From contig OX419755.1 in the NCBI GenBank assembly GCA_948567375.1, forward strand, positions 67,001 to 131,000: a stretch of DNA of 64,000 bases. Direction: 5' to 3'. The notes below the pieces were generated by a model, which worked only from the letters and a program-made list of their open reading frames with translations, had not been told where the DNA came from and searched no databases. Position numbers and translations under genes: made by a program. Positions 45,346-56,283 of the stretch are shown piece by piece (position 1 is the first letter of the stretch; every line of letters starts with the position of its first letter). The stretch comes from Lunularia cruciata. Lineage: Eukaryota > Streptophyta > Marchantiopsida > Lunulariales > Lunulariaceae.

Positions 45346-46009
45346 CAGTGCGTCTTTGACTTCACTTTCCTTTCCACAATCTCCCTTAGGACGACTTCTT
45401 AACAGTGATTTGAAAATTACTTGTCATCCCTTCATCTCTATCCCAAGTCTTATAGCGGCCGGCCTTCTCTGTCTTTCTTCACTTTGAGTTTCTACCAAGA
45501 AATCACACCTCTTGCATGCTCCTATCACTGTCAATTTTCTCTCATACGTATGACCGCCATTTTTGTGAGTGGTACCTTCTTGAATGTCTCACCTCAAAGG
45601 AAAGTTGTTTCACTGTCCTTGCCTTGGGTTGAGCACTCCCAAGCCAAAGTCTCCTTACTTTGGGTTCTATGCTGACATGGCAATTCTAAGTACCTTGCCT
45701 TGTGACAAAAAGTCACTTTACCTCAGGTTACAACCCAAGAAACACCTTTCTTTGCCTTCTTGTGCCATATAGGCGCAATTCAACTTCTTTTGTACACTTC
45801 TTCTTCAAAAATAAGAAAAAAAATATAGGTACCACATACCCCCTCCCTCAAATGTGAGTGTCCCCGTGAACATAGACCTTAGGTGTCTTAGAGACTTTTG
45901 AGTCTATGGTCCAATATCTCCAAACTATCCACCCGTTCACTTGAGTGGCAAATGGTTGCACTTCCAAGTCTACAAGTTGAATGGACCCATTTTCATAAAG
46001 ATGAAGAAC

Positions 46010-46960
46010 TCAATAAGACCATATCCATCTTAAATGTAGTTTGCCTGGAAAAAATATTTGGCAATTGTCATATAACAACACAAAATCTCCTTTGCAAACA
46101 GTCACATGCTTGATATGCTTATCATGCTTGACTTTCCTTTGTTCTTGTACTTCTTTTGTGGTTTGCATTGCATTGTCTCTTTTCTCTTCTAGCCCTATCA
46201 GTTGATGGATCCAAAGATTCTGACTTTCTTCTTCCGAGAATTGTTCCTCACAGAGAATCCAATATGTCAGGACTTCAAATTCAATTGGTAGTATGGGGTG
46301 CAAGCCGTATGTCAAGAAGTATGGAGTTTTCTTGGTTGTGATCTTTTTTGTCGTTCAATGTGACCACAATGCAGCTGGTAACTTTGTGTCACAGTCATAG
46401 GCATAATTGACAATCACCTTAGTCAGAATTTTGCAATGTAACCCATTTTCCTTTTCCGTTAAGCCATTTTCTTTTGGATTATAAGAAGTCATCTTTTGAT
46501 GTTTAATTTGAAAGTATTTTGTTAGTGCCTCCATCAAAAAGTTCAAAAAATGTGTCACTCTGTCACTGACCAATTCTTGAGGACATCTATATCGAGAGAT
46601 GATGTTTCAAAAGAAAAATTCCACCACTATTTTTGCATCATCTCTATGAGTTGCTTTAGCTTTGACCATCTTGGTAGCATAGTCAGAGCAAACCAAAATG
46701 TAGCATTTTCTTGTGACTCGGGTTACCGGTTGTATTGGTCCCACAAAATCAACTCCCTATTTCTCAAATGAGGCCAATGGTAAAATTGGTCTCAAAGGCC
46801 ATTGGGAAGTAATCATCAGCTTTCCCATTCTCTGACAAGCTTCACAGCTTTGGATATGGGCATGCATGTCTTTGTACATTGTATGTCATCAATACCCCAA
46901 AGAAAGAATCTTCTTTACAGTATTCTTCAAGGCATAGTGTTCACCCAATGCTTTGGAGTG
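46010..46960 (-). pseudogene. Family B integrase
   Basis: Leftward: the CHVCQRMGKL half of the zinc domain (about 46850), the core GVDFVGPIQPVTRVT, then CSDYATKMVKAKA, ELVSDRVTHFLN and MTSYNPKENGLTEKENG with the glutamate site, and the C-terminal region (KGDFVLLYDNCQIFFPGKLHLRW). Frame changes near 46340 and several stops inactivate it. It ends just before the polypurine tract. Confidence 0.75.
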
Positions 46961-47116
46961 TAAAGACTCAATTGTGCCACTGACTTTGTATGACTCCAAG
47001 CATTGCCAAAGTACTTCATCTTTGCCTATCTTGAATAAAATGTTGTGTTTCAGCTGATATGGCCCCATTTTCTTGAGAAAGACTGCCCTCTGCTCTAGGT
47101 CCAGCCCTTCAGGACA

Positions 47117-47698
47117 CTAGAGAGTATGCAAATAGTGATATTTGGCTGCATACCTTGTACTTTGCATTGCTATTAATTGATATAACTCTTCATGAGGGAA
47201 CCAATCGTCAATCTTCCATTCCTGGTCTTGAGTTTCCAACTTGGACAGGAAGTCCGCATTTGAACGTGAAGCTCCCTTCCTTACTTGTACAATATATGTG
47301 AATTCTTGTAACAACAAGATCCATCTTGCAATTCACCCGGACAAATCTGCCTTTTTGACCAAATGTTGCAATGCGTAATGGTCAACATAGAAGACAAACT
47401 TGTATCCCAGCAAGTAGTGGCAAAATTTCTTGCAAGCATACATCATTCCAAGTGCTTCTCTTTTAGTCATTGAATAGTTCTTTTTTGAAACTAAAAGTTG
47501 TCAATTGGCGTAATAGATGGGTTAATCTTTCTTCTTGTCACCCTTTTGATTCAAGACTACTCCAATTGCCATGGACAAAGTATCTACATATACATGAAAA
47601 GGGGCGTCCCAATTTGGGGTCCTCATAACTAGTGCTTCAACCAGTTTCTTCTTCAATACCTAGAAAGCTTCTTCTTGATTTGCTTCCCACAAGTAGTC
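47117..47698 (-). pseudogene. Family B RNase H
   Basis: The region is in broken frames: the first Asp area near 47580 (LSMAIGVVLNQ-like), the YSMTKREALGMMYACKKF area near 47440, and the tail FTYIVQVRKGASRSNADFLSKL (47317-47117). The last is the usual H-x-x-x-x-N-x-A-D end of Ty3/gypsy RNase H. It would degrade the RNA strand during cDNA synthesis; it is not intact here. Confidence 0.65.
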
Positions 47699-48500
47699 TT
47701 AGGATTTCTTCAAAAACTTTGTAAGGGGTGCAGCAAGCACCGCATAGTTTGAAACAAAGCGTCTGTAGTATCCAACATGTCCCAAGAAGGCTCGCAACTC
47801 CCAAATGTTCTTTGGAGATTCCAAAGCTGAGATTACTTTAACCTTCTTGACATCAATTTCAATACCTCGGCTTGACACCCAATGCCCCATAAGAATTCCC
47901 TCCTTCATTGCAAAGAAGCATTTCTCCGGGTGTAGTGACAAACCCGCAAAATGACACCTTTCAAAAGTTTGACAAAGGTAATCCAAATGTACATCTCTTT
48001 GCCCAAACACACAAAAATCATCAATGAAGACTTCCACAAATTTGCATAGGATATCCTTGAAGATTGAATTCACCATCCGCTGGAAAGTAGCAAGAGCATT
48101 ATACAACCCAAAAGGCATTTGATTGTAAGCAAAAGTGCTCCAATCGGTTGTGAATGTGGTTTTATCCTTGTCCTCTTCTTGAAAGAATACTTGATTGTAC
48201 CCTTAAAATCCATTGAGAAAACTATAACAAGGATGACCAGCTACTTAGTCCAAAATTGTATCGATAAAGGGCAAGGGATGATGATCATTCCTTGTGACTG
48301 CATTCAACTTACATAAATCTTGGCACACTCGGATCTTCCTCATTTTCTTCTTGTGGATAATGACAATGGGGATACCCATTCACTACTTAAGACAAGAAAA
48401 ATTATTTTGGCCTCCAAGTACTTGCAATTTCATCTTTCATCAAAAGTGAGTACTTTGGGTTCAAGCGGTATTGTCTCTGCCAAACCGGAACCATACCTTC
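47699..48500 (-). pseudogene. Family B reverse transcriptase
   Basis: The open part 48118-47699 reads MPFGLYNALATFQRM, VEVFIDDFCVFG (catalytic F-I-D-D), LSLHPEKCFFAMKEG, MGHWVSSRGIEID and LRAFLGHVGYYRRFV. The palm start lies at about 48420-48120 in shifted frames (stops near 48180). The N-terminal lead-in is in the next feature. The Phe before IDD is normal for Athila/Tat. Confidence 0.8.
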
Positions 48501-49516
48501 AACCAGATCAATCCGGTGTTCTCCAAATTCTTGTGGAATACCCGGCATTTGATCAATAGACCAGGAAAATACATCTTGGAATTCTATAAATAGGGCAGTG
48601 TATCCTACCAACTCCTTCAAAGTGACTATCTTTGAAATTTTCAATTTTTTTCCTTCGATCAAGACAGCATCTTGATAGTCATTGGGGTTGATGACTCCTT
48701 CAACATGACTCACTCGGCTTAATCTGAGTCGAGTTGCCATCAAACCCCCTTCCTCCAAGTCATGTTCACCTAAGGCAAGGTCATATGGATCTTTGTCTTC
48801 TACATCCACCTCGTAACATTCCAAGTAATTGACTTGGACTTTGTCTTCGGAGTCTTCTGAAGACAAAGATGAGGTATCTTTGGATTTGTCCTCGTCCTTT
48901 GACAAACTTGTTTCCCCAAGATGGGGAACCTTTGCCCAACTCACAGACACCAGCTTCTGATCTTTGGATGAAATGTCCTTGAACTGCAGCTTTTGTTGGT
49001 GCCAATCCACCACAACTTGAGCATTATACAACCAGGGTCTTTGGATGAATAGTGGGTAAGCAGTTTTGGTCACTAGTTGCAACACAATGTAATTCAACTT
49101 GAAGGGCACCCCTCCAATGATTGTGGTAATGTTTGACAGCATACCCAATGGCCGTCTCCTGGTTTGTTCTGCAAATTTCGAGACTCGGGGTGTTGGCTCA
49201 ACGTATGATACCCCAACCAATTTGTAGTATTGTTGGTCATGATATTCACACCGGAACCCAAATCAATGGGTATCAATGTGATCATGCACCCTACAACCTC
49301 TACATCAACCTCAAGAGATCCCAAATCCTCTTGTTCAATACAATATATGGCGGGCAGGTCTTTCTTAGACATCGCCCTTACTTTCTTGAGGGCAGAATTT
49401 AGCTGCCTCTTGTACAACTTACTGTCTTCACACAATTGCTTAAATGTGATGTTTGTAGTTGTGGCTACCAAATCTGCTACAATATCATATTGGGGTACTC
49501 TCCCTAATTTCACCAT
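48402..49516 (-). pseudogene. Family B protease and protease-RT linker
   Basis: The protease active site is IDLGSGVNIMT (about 49290-49260), a variant of the D-x-G-S-G-V-N form found in Athila/Tat; the following flap and PLFIQRPWLYNAQ box follow after a frameshift. The open frame 49220-48402 (272 residues) continues through an acidic linker rich in Asp/Glu/Ser (SSEDSEDKVQ) to the RT lead-in (FQDVFSWSIDQMPGIP; QYRLNPKYSLLMKDEI). This is the longest intact frame of the element. Confidence 0.75.
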
Positions 49517-49662
49517 CTTTGCCTTTGGCTTTGTATTTGAAGTCTCTCCATGTTCAAATTGACTTCGGGACGCTTCATGATGGTGATGGGAGTACTAGTG
49601 GTCTTGACCCAAGGTTTCTCAGGTTGGCCCATCTTGGCTTGGATCAGTTCTTTTACTACGGA

Positions 49663-51059
49663 TCAGATGTCCGCTAGAAAAACTGGAGGCTTTGTCTTTG
49701 TCTCTTCCTCCAAACTCAGTTCTTGGGTTCTGAGTACCGCTTCCTTGAGCTCTTTCTGCAAGGCTTTAGCTTTGGCTTTTGCAAAGATCTTTTCCTCCTT
49801 GGCAAAAAGGATTGACTTTGGGCACAGCCTCTTTACCTTTTGTGAGGATGACAAGGTCGTACTTAGTTCCTCAAGATCATGCTTCTTCTTGCCGGTGCGC
49901 GTCTCAACCTTCAAAATTTTGAGGTCTGGCCATTCTCCTTCTGGGGCCGGGCTGCCTTCTTGAGGTCTCTCCTCCTCAAGTGTTATACAATTTACATTAG
50001 TATCACCCTTTGCCAAAAGCACAACATGTTCAGCCGGGGTCTGTACATATTTTATAGGCAGCTTTGGGTTGGGGATTGAGGGCATTGGTTGCCCATATGA
50101 CCCGATCCTTTGCAATTCCCACATAGAGGAACATACCCAATTTGCCGTCTTGGCTCCGGACAGTTGGGTGACCAACGTCCTATCAAGCCACAATTGTAAC
50201 ATGCTCCGGGTGCAACATTCAAAGTCAATTTTGGTTGCTCATTGGTGGTCTTTGTGGAGGAGCATTGGGGTTATACTCCCTTGGTCCGTACCTCGAACCT
50301 TGGTACGATGTGCTTGCTTGAGGTGGTACCTCTTGGGTTTGGTACACCGCCTGCTCTTCCTCTTCTTGATTCCATCCCGGAACCCAATCAATCTATTGCA
50401 CCGGAAATGCATTACGAGTATTGCATTCAGTGTTTGCATGGCCTAACTTGCCACACGTGGTGCACCATACGTTAGATCTACCAAATGATGGAGACTTCTT
50501 CTGGTCATTTTCCCAATCATCTGGATCTTAAAATCCAGAAACTCCTTTAGGAGGGTATCTAGCTTGGTATTGGCCTTATGTACACTCTTTGCTGGGGGTG
50601 TCACTAGTTTCTTACCCCCACCTCTTTGTACTCCTCTTGGCTTTGATTCTTCTTTGGATTCCAAAGAAGAACTTGAAGACGTGGAGGATTTTTCGAAGAA
50701 GGGGATGTACTATGAGAAGCTCTCCTTTGGGGCTTCTTGCCTTTCTTCTCCTGATTTCTTTGATTGCCGGTAGAGTGAGAGTGAGCCGCCTCATAGCAGG
50801 CAACATGTTTGAGTACCTTGTCCAAGGAAGTAACATTCCTCTCTCTAGCAAAGATCCAAATCTTTGGTGAAAGTCCTCCTAGGAACCAGATAATGGCTTG
50901 GGCATTAGAGTAACCCACGACACCCGATTGCTTTGGGACTCGGTTCAAAAGCACCATGAATTGCTCAGACTAGTCTCTCAACTTCTCCTTCTTGCCTCTA
51001 TCCAAATTGTTGAGCGCCTCAAAGACACTCGTATCAAAGTCAACCTCCCAAAAGCGTAC
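49663..51059 (-). pseudogene. Family B gag, C-terminal part
   Basis: Leftward from 51059: VRFWEVDFDTSVFEALNN, LDRGKKEKLRD, a TAG, then SEQFMVLLNRVPKQSG (50957-50604), SLDKVLKHVACYEAA, and a Lys/Ser-rich linker. The basic frame 50664-50443 holds KANTKLDTLLKEFLDFKIQM and is followed by a degenerate zinc-knuckle area near 50460-50400. Finally comes a long charged tail (50202-49663: KAKAKALQKELKEAVLRTQE). The frame at the 51059 edge continues the capsid core that ends at 8574 on the plus strand, apart from a few missing residues. Confidence 0.7.
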
Positions 51060-51752
51060 TGTAACACCCATTTGCGCATGTGTGTGGTATTATGATATTT
51101 AGCTTAGTATTACAAGTACTTAAGAGATATTATTTATATAGACATAAATGATGGTTCTATATAAGTCATGGTTAGCTAAATTTAGTCATAGCTAAGATAG
51201 AGGGGAATTTACTTTAGAGGAAGTAGAAAAGATTAGCACCACTATCTTGGATTTTAGTGTATTAACTTGGTATTATTCCTAAGTGTTTGGCTTTGAGGAA
51301 AGAGTTGAGAAGTCTTGGGCACGCAAGCCTTTTTGTTTTGGATTCTTCTTTAGTCTAAGGATAGCCCATGTGAAGGAATCCTTGACTTAGTGGTTGGGTC
51401 AAGATAAGACCACATGCTTAGGGGAATATGCCTATGTGAATGGATATTCCTTTCTACTTTTTGACTTTACTTGACTTTTAGTCTAGTAACTTGAGTTACT
51501 ACGGTAATTAGTAACTTTGGTACGTAACTATTTCACAAGTATATAAACAAGGGGTGAGGAGGTACTCATCATCTTTTCATTTGCAACTATCTCTCTCTCA
51601 TTGAGTTCTCTAGTGAGCAATGTCTTGAGTCTTGGAGTGTTAGCCTTGGAAGAGTATGATGGAGTTGGGGTTCCTTGCCTTCTTAGTCCATGGTGCGCTG
51701 CCATAATAGCCATCAGAGGTTCATCCTGAGTGAGAGACAGGCCGGCTCACAT
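51060..51752 (+). mobile_element. Family A 5' LTR (693 bp)
   Basis: It begins TGTAACACCC and ends GGCTCACA. A tRNA-Asp PBS follows at 51757. It is nearly identical to the minus LTR at 8575-9266, with most differences in U3. A TATA-like TATATAAACAAGG lies near 51541. It abuts family B gag on the left with no matching target duplication on the other A half. Confidence 0.9.
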
Positions 51753-51756
51753 TTTT

Positions 51757-51773
51757 GGTTCCGTTGCCGGGAC
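51757..51773 (+). other. Primer-binding site of family A, tRNA-Asp type
   Basis: TGGTTCCGTTGCCGGGA starts 5 bp after the LTR. It matches TGGCGCCGTTGCCGGGGA except near its 5' end and one G. It is typical of Athila/Tat-type elements. Confidence 0.8.
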
Positions 51774-51792
51774 CTCTCTAAAAGGCAAGATA

Positions 51793-51963
51793 ATGTTCCG
51801 CGTTCAATTCTACATCAGACAGAAGGAGGCTATGAGAGCTCACTTGGAGAGAACATTAGGAGAGGAGAGGGCTGAACTTATGTTAGAGAACCAAGATCCA
51901 TTTGTATACCTTGTAATTCATTATGATGTCTTTGAGGTGATTTTGTACATCTTGTACAGATGA
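51793..51963 (+). other. Short charged leader ORF of family A
   Basis: An ATG 20 bp after the PBS opens a 56-codon frame (MFRVQFYIRQKEAMRAHLE, then TLGEERAELMLE) with alternating charge, possibly a helix. A non-coding leader of over 600 bp follows. It may be a leader peptide or the relic of an upstream gag exon. I do not recognise it. Confidence 0.3.
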
Positions 51964-52600
51964 GAGGAATTGGAGAGATTGTGTGAGGTGGATTGCAGAT
52001 TTTGGGGATTAAGGTGATTTTGGGCAAAATCTCAAGTTTGAGATCTGGACTTGAAATTTCTACACATGATAGCTTGGGTTATCTTTCAGTTAGCACGCTT
52101 GAAATTCTTGTGAGAGCTACTATGCGCATTGGGCTAGAATTTTTGAAAGTTGATAGGGTATAGTGCTCATGCAACTGCATGCTCTCCGGAAAATTGTACA
52201 GAGTCCTCCATTTCTTCAATTTTCAGTGAATTGTTCTGAAAATTTCCAAGAAAATTAAGTGCATTTTATTCTACCTGCTGCCACAGAAATTAGAGAGAGA
52301 TCGTTCTTGTGCAAGGATTTATGAGTTTTTGAAGTGAGTGGGGTGGTTTTTAGACCAAATCTGAAATAAAGGTGCTGAATAGAAATGGGTCTAGGCCAAA
52401 TGGCTCGATGAAAAGATCTGAAATTTTGCAGGGAGAGACCCTAGAGTTCTAATTAAATGTGCAAAATTTCAGAGGACTGTGACATACTGGTTGGGAGATT
52501 TGAGTGACATTGTGAGGAAGGGTCAATTCTGCAGAGTGGAGATCTCATGCATGAGAAGTTTGAGATCAACAAAAAGCATGTTTAGTTTCATCTTGGGAAC

Positions 52601-53074
52601 ATGGATGGTCATCAAGAGTGGAAATTGAGATTATGCAAGGTTCCCCAAGGGTTTGAGGTGATTGTAGGGGTTGATTTGAGGAAAAGAGAGTTTACAATAG
52701 AATTTGAAGAGAGTATTGAGAGGATCCAAAAACCTACACCACTTGGAGGAAAGAGTGAGTCTAAGTGCTTTCTATGTAGAGAGAAGGGACATAAGGCAAG
52801 TTCATGTCCATTGACCTTTGAGAGCAAGAGATTGAGGGAAAGGAGAGGCTTACTTGACTTGGGTTTGTATGTTGGACCTTCTTCACCAAGATTGGGAAGG
52901 AGAAGATCTAAGACCAAGGAGTTGTGTGAGGTTTGTGGAGTTGAAGGACTTCCAAAAGGACATGAGTGTAATGGAGTAAAAGCACTTTTGGAAAATTTGG
53001 TGAAGGATCTTGGAGAGAGTCTTAGTATAGCTACAGAAATACTACCATCTTCATCAGCTAGTTCTCAAGATTAG
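52601..53074 (+). CDS. Extra zinc-knuckle ORF upstream of family A gag (157 residues)
   Basis: An intact frame lies between the leader and gag. Residues 56-69 are a CCHC knuckle (CFLCREKGHKASSC, C-x2-C-x4-H-x4-C). Residues 109-123 hold a second Cys/His cluster (CEVCGVEGLPKGHEC). The N-terminal third is mixed alpha/beta-like (KVPQGFEVIVGVDLRKREF) and the C-terminus is Ser-rich. The true gag capsid follows 200 bp downstream with its own knuckle, so this is an additional nucleic-acid-binding ORF rather than the usual nucleocapsid. It is uninterrupted although gag and pol around it are broken. It could be a duplicated gag end or a captured host knuckle protein. Confidence 0.55.
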   Translation: MDGHQEWKLRLCKVPQGFEVIVGVDLRKREFTIEFEESIERIQKPTPLGGKSESKCFLCREKGHKASSCPLTFESKRLRERRGLLDLGLYVGPSSPRLGRRRSKTKELCEVCGVEGLPKGHECNGVKALLENLVKDLGESLSIATEILPSSSASSQD

Positions 53075-53280
53075 TGATGGAGATAATCTTTCAACTTATG
53101 GATAAACTATCCATGAGAGTTAGATTAATATGCACTCTAGGATTTGATGTTGCTATAGAAATCTTGGAGCGACCTGAACCTTCTGTGTTCCCTAGAGTGG
53201 ATTATTCTCAGATGGTGTTAGTCATGTATATACTCTATTAGTAATAGAGTGAGAGAAAAGAAAGATAGTGAGGGGTTAAG

Positions 53281-54330
53281 ATGGGGAAAAATTTGGTTTT
53301 CTTTGGCAAGGATGGAGAAGATGTGGAGGCCTTTGTGAGAGACTTCAAGAGAGCTTGCATAGGAAACAATGAGAGGAGGAAGAATGAGTGGGCCTCATTG
53401 TTACCAGATTTCTTTGAGGATGCAGCACTTACATGGTATGAGTCAGAATACCAAAAGAGAGAGAGAGGAGAGATGGGGAAGAGGAGTCTTGGGAGACATT
53501 GACTTCAGCACGCATTGAGAAATTTCTTCTTGATGAGATTTATGAGAGATTGATGAGTGAGGTTACATTTCTCAAGCAAGGAGATGGAGAGAAAGCGAGA
53601 GTCTATGTGGAAAGAGTGGAAAAGTTGGAGTCCTGATTTTGCATAGTGTTGAGGAAGGTTGGGGATGATGTGGAGACTACAATGATTGGCATAGGGGCCA
53701 TGCTCACCAAGAATTTTGTGGGAGGGTGGAGACCACAAATTAGAAGCAAGGTGAGATATGAGAAACCTTCTTCCAAGGTTGAAGCTATCAAGATCGCAAT
53801 TCGTATGGAGGAGAGTTTGGAAGGGGATGAGAGTGATTTGGTGGTGAAGGAGGTTGTACATCCTCCTCAAGGCTACAAGTATGGTGGAACTTCTGATACT
53901 TTGGTGACAAGGGTTGCACCACAAGTAGTAGTTGCTCCAGTTCTTGCACCTCCACCAAAAGATCCACTCCAAACCATCACAGAACAACTTGCGGATCTCA
54001 AGATCAATGTGGTGCAACTATGGGAGAAGAGAGAGGTGGATCAGAATGTAGGGAGAGGGCCTAGGAGTTATGGAAAGTATCCATATAGAGGAGTTCAACC
54101 AGCCAAAAATTTCAATGATAGAAATTTTTTTGGTTGTGGAGGAAGAGGCCATATCCAAAGGATTGCCCAAATCCCACTTACCATGGAGGAAGGGGTTATG
54201 AGGGAGCCAATAGAGGGAAAGAGGGTGGTAGTGAAACCCAAGTGGCTTCTAATCCAAACAAAGGTAAGGGGATAGCATCCATTGATGTGGTGGAGAGCAA
54301 GATGAGAAGGGAGAGTGCTCAAACTCCAAG
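53281..54330 (+). pseudogene. Family A gag
   Basis: The start MGKNLVFFGKDGEDVEAF leads into a capsid core (EWASLLPDFFEDAALTWYESEY). A frameshift near 53480 moves to LTSARIEKFLLDEIYERLM and YVERVEKLES, then a stop. The open frame 53646-54275 reads NFVGGWRPQIRSKVRYEKP, KIAIRMEESLEGDES and a Pro-rich linker. The zinc knuckle is split by a frameshift near 54140: C-G-G-R-G-H in one frame, KDCPNP in the next. The order is as in plant Ty3/gypsy gag. Confidence 0.8.
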
Positions 54331-54339
54331 AGTCTTAAT

Positions 54340-55035
54340 TTGGAGCTTTTGGCACAAGAGAAGAAGAGAGCTCGTTTTGCAGAAGATGTTCACTCTTCTC
54401 AAGGATTTACTCCAAGCAAGGATACTCCTATGTCTACTAGGAGCACTTGCACCTCAACACCATCAACAACAAAGACTCCAAGGAAGAAGTTGGGGATGGA
54501 GGATTTCTTGATTTCAAAGCAACAATGGAACTACAATGTGTTGGAGGATATTGGTAGTCACAAGGCTAACATCACAGTGGGCCAATTGATTGCTTTGAAC
54601 CCTACCTTGAGAAAGGAGCTTAGAGGTGGTTTGAGTTCTACAAGGAGCAAGAAAAAGAAGAAGGCAAAACCTCCAGTATCAATGGGGGTGGTGGATGCCA
54701 AGCCAACACCATGGGAGGCTTGTGAATATGCCTCCAAGATTGATGTGAGAGTGAATGGTCACAACATCAAGGATGCATTGGTTGATGGAGGATCAACAAT
54801 GAATGCCATGTCAGAAAGGTTGATGAAGAAGTTGGGTATGATACCCTCAAGACCTTCAACATTTGTGGTGAGCATGGCAAACAAGCAACAAGTTCGACCA
54901 ATAGGGGTGATGGATAAAGTGGTAGTTTCAGTTATGGGAGTTCAAAATCTCATGACTTTCCAAGTCTTGAAGGATTCAAGCTATGACTTACTTCTTGGGA
55001 GGCCATGGTTCCGAGCAGCATGCACAACTGATTGA
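54340..55035 (+). pseudogene. Family A aspartic protease
   Basis: The open frame of 231 residues has an N-terminal linker, Thr/Ser-rich with a basic RSKKKKKAK tract. The protease core follows: ALVDGGSTMNAMSE (active site D-G-G-S), PSTFVVSMANKQQVRPIGVM and the ending LLLGRPWFRAA. D-G-G replaces the usual D-S/T-G, as in many plant gypsy elements. It would process the polyprotein. A TGA follows ACTTD, and the pol frame resumes at 55051. Confidence 0.8.
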
Positions 55036-55050
55036 TGGCACAAAGGGTAC

Positions 55051-56283
55051 TTGAGGATTGGGCCATCAAACCATAGAGTCACAGTTCCTGTGACTAACAC
55101 CACCAACACTTCACATTCAGATACACCATCTTCTGATTATTGGGAATTAGATTCTGAAGAAGGAGCTTTAGGTGTAGACACAAGCATGGAAGAGGAGACT
55201 TCCACGGAGGAGGATGAATTTGAATCTGATTCAGATGTGTATCCTTTGTGTGCTATGGGTTTTGCACCTAAGCCAGAGGTTTTGAAGGACCCAGACAAAT
55301 CACCATTGACACTTGAGGAGGTAGAGAGAATGTTAGCTACCCTCAAGTATGGCCCAAATGTTACCAAGGAGGAGAAGGTGAGATTTGAAGAGATTTTCCG
55401 CAAGTTCATCCATGTGTTTGCTTTTAGTTACAAGGATTTGAAGGAAGCCACCTTGGAGGAGCACAAGATAGAGGTGGAATCACATGCAAGACCAATCCGC
55501 CAAAAGCAACGTTGCATTAGCCCACCAATATCTTTGGTTGTGAAGGAGGAGATTGATAAGCTCAAGGAGGTTGGATTTATCTTTGAGGTGGAGAATTCAG
55601 AATGTCTCCAATTGTCATTGTGAAGAAAAGGAATGGCAAGCTTTGGGTATGTGTGGATTACAAGAAGCTTAATGTTGTTACCAAGAAGAACTACTACCCA
55701 TTGCCATTCATTGATGAGATCTTGGAGGAGGTTGCAGGTCATGAGAGGTACAGTTTTGGAGATGGTTATAGTGGATACAACCAAATCAAGATTGCACCAG
55801 AGAATCAACAACTCACCACGTTCACCACACCTTGGGGAACTTACGCTTTCAAGGTCATGCCTTTTGGGCTTTGCAATGCTCCAGCCACATTCCAACGGTT
55901 CATGAACAAGGTATTTGAACCTTTCATTGGGAAATTTGTGAGGGACTTCATTGATGACTTTTGTGTCTATGGGAGCAAGGAGGAGCACTTTGAGCACCTA
56001 ATCAAAGTCTTGCAATGCTTGGATGAGGCAAATGCATCACTCAACCCAGAGAAGTGCATTTTTGGATGTGAAGAAGGTCTACTTTTGGGGCACATCATCT
56101 CCAAGGATGGAATAGTAGTTGATCTTGAGAAGGTGAGGAAAACCTCAGACCTTCCATTCCCTTCAAGCTTGACAAAGTTATGCCAATTCTTGGGGATGGT
56201 TGGGTACTATAGGAGGTTCATCTTCTCATTTTCCAACAAGGCTTATGCATTGACCATCTACATGAGAGAAGGGTGTAAATTAC
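55051..56283 (+). pseudogene. Family A reverse transcriptase
   Basis: The first frame (55051-55623) has an acidic linker (EEETSTEEDEFESDSD) and the RT lead-in (FRKFIHVFAFSYKDLKE, IRQKQRCISPPISLVVKEE). A frameshift at about 55600 changes to SPIVIVKKRNGKLWVCVDY, YYPLPFIDEILEEVAG, the GDGYSGYNQIKI strand, TPWGTYAFKVMPFGL, FIDDFCVYG (catalytic F-I-D-D), LNPEKCIFGCEEG and FLGMVGYYRRFI. A second frameshift near 56280 leads into RNase H. Only two frame breaks separate it from function, so this A copy is young. Confidence 0.88.

Larger units (their letters stand above)
37333..45836 (-). mobile_element. Family B long-form 3' LTR, interrupted by a complete short-form B element
   Basis: The LTR parts are 37333-37586 and 42320-45836, about 3.77 kb together. 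On plus it starts TGTGACAACCCG and ends TAGGTACCACA, followed by a polypurine tract (TACCCCCTCCCTC) and pol in minus orientation, so it is a 3' LTR. It is the closest relative of the 5' LTR at 4438-7637. The inserted element is described separately. Confidence 0.85.
45837..51059 (-). mobile_element. Family B internal region (gag-pol), minus, truncated by family A
   Basis: Reading leftward from 51059: gag, protease, RT, RNase H, integrase, polypurine tract, 3' LTR. RT carries F-I-D-D, and with the tRNA-Asp PBS of the family this places B with Athila/Tat-type Ty3/gypsy elements. The 5' end (gag start, PBS, 5' LTR) is missing at 51060, where a family A LTR begins. A matching gag start with PBS and 5' LTR lies in the opposite orientation at 4438-8574. 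Confidence 0.8.

Noticed and set aside
51528-51713. Conserved 61-codon minus frame in family A LTRs (also 8585-8797 plus)
   Set aside because: It is antisense to the LTR and conserved only because the two LTRs are nearly identical; the diverged copy at 36126-36363 does not keep it.
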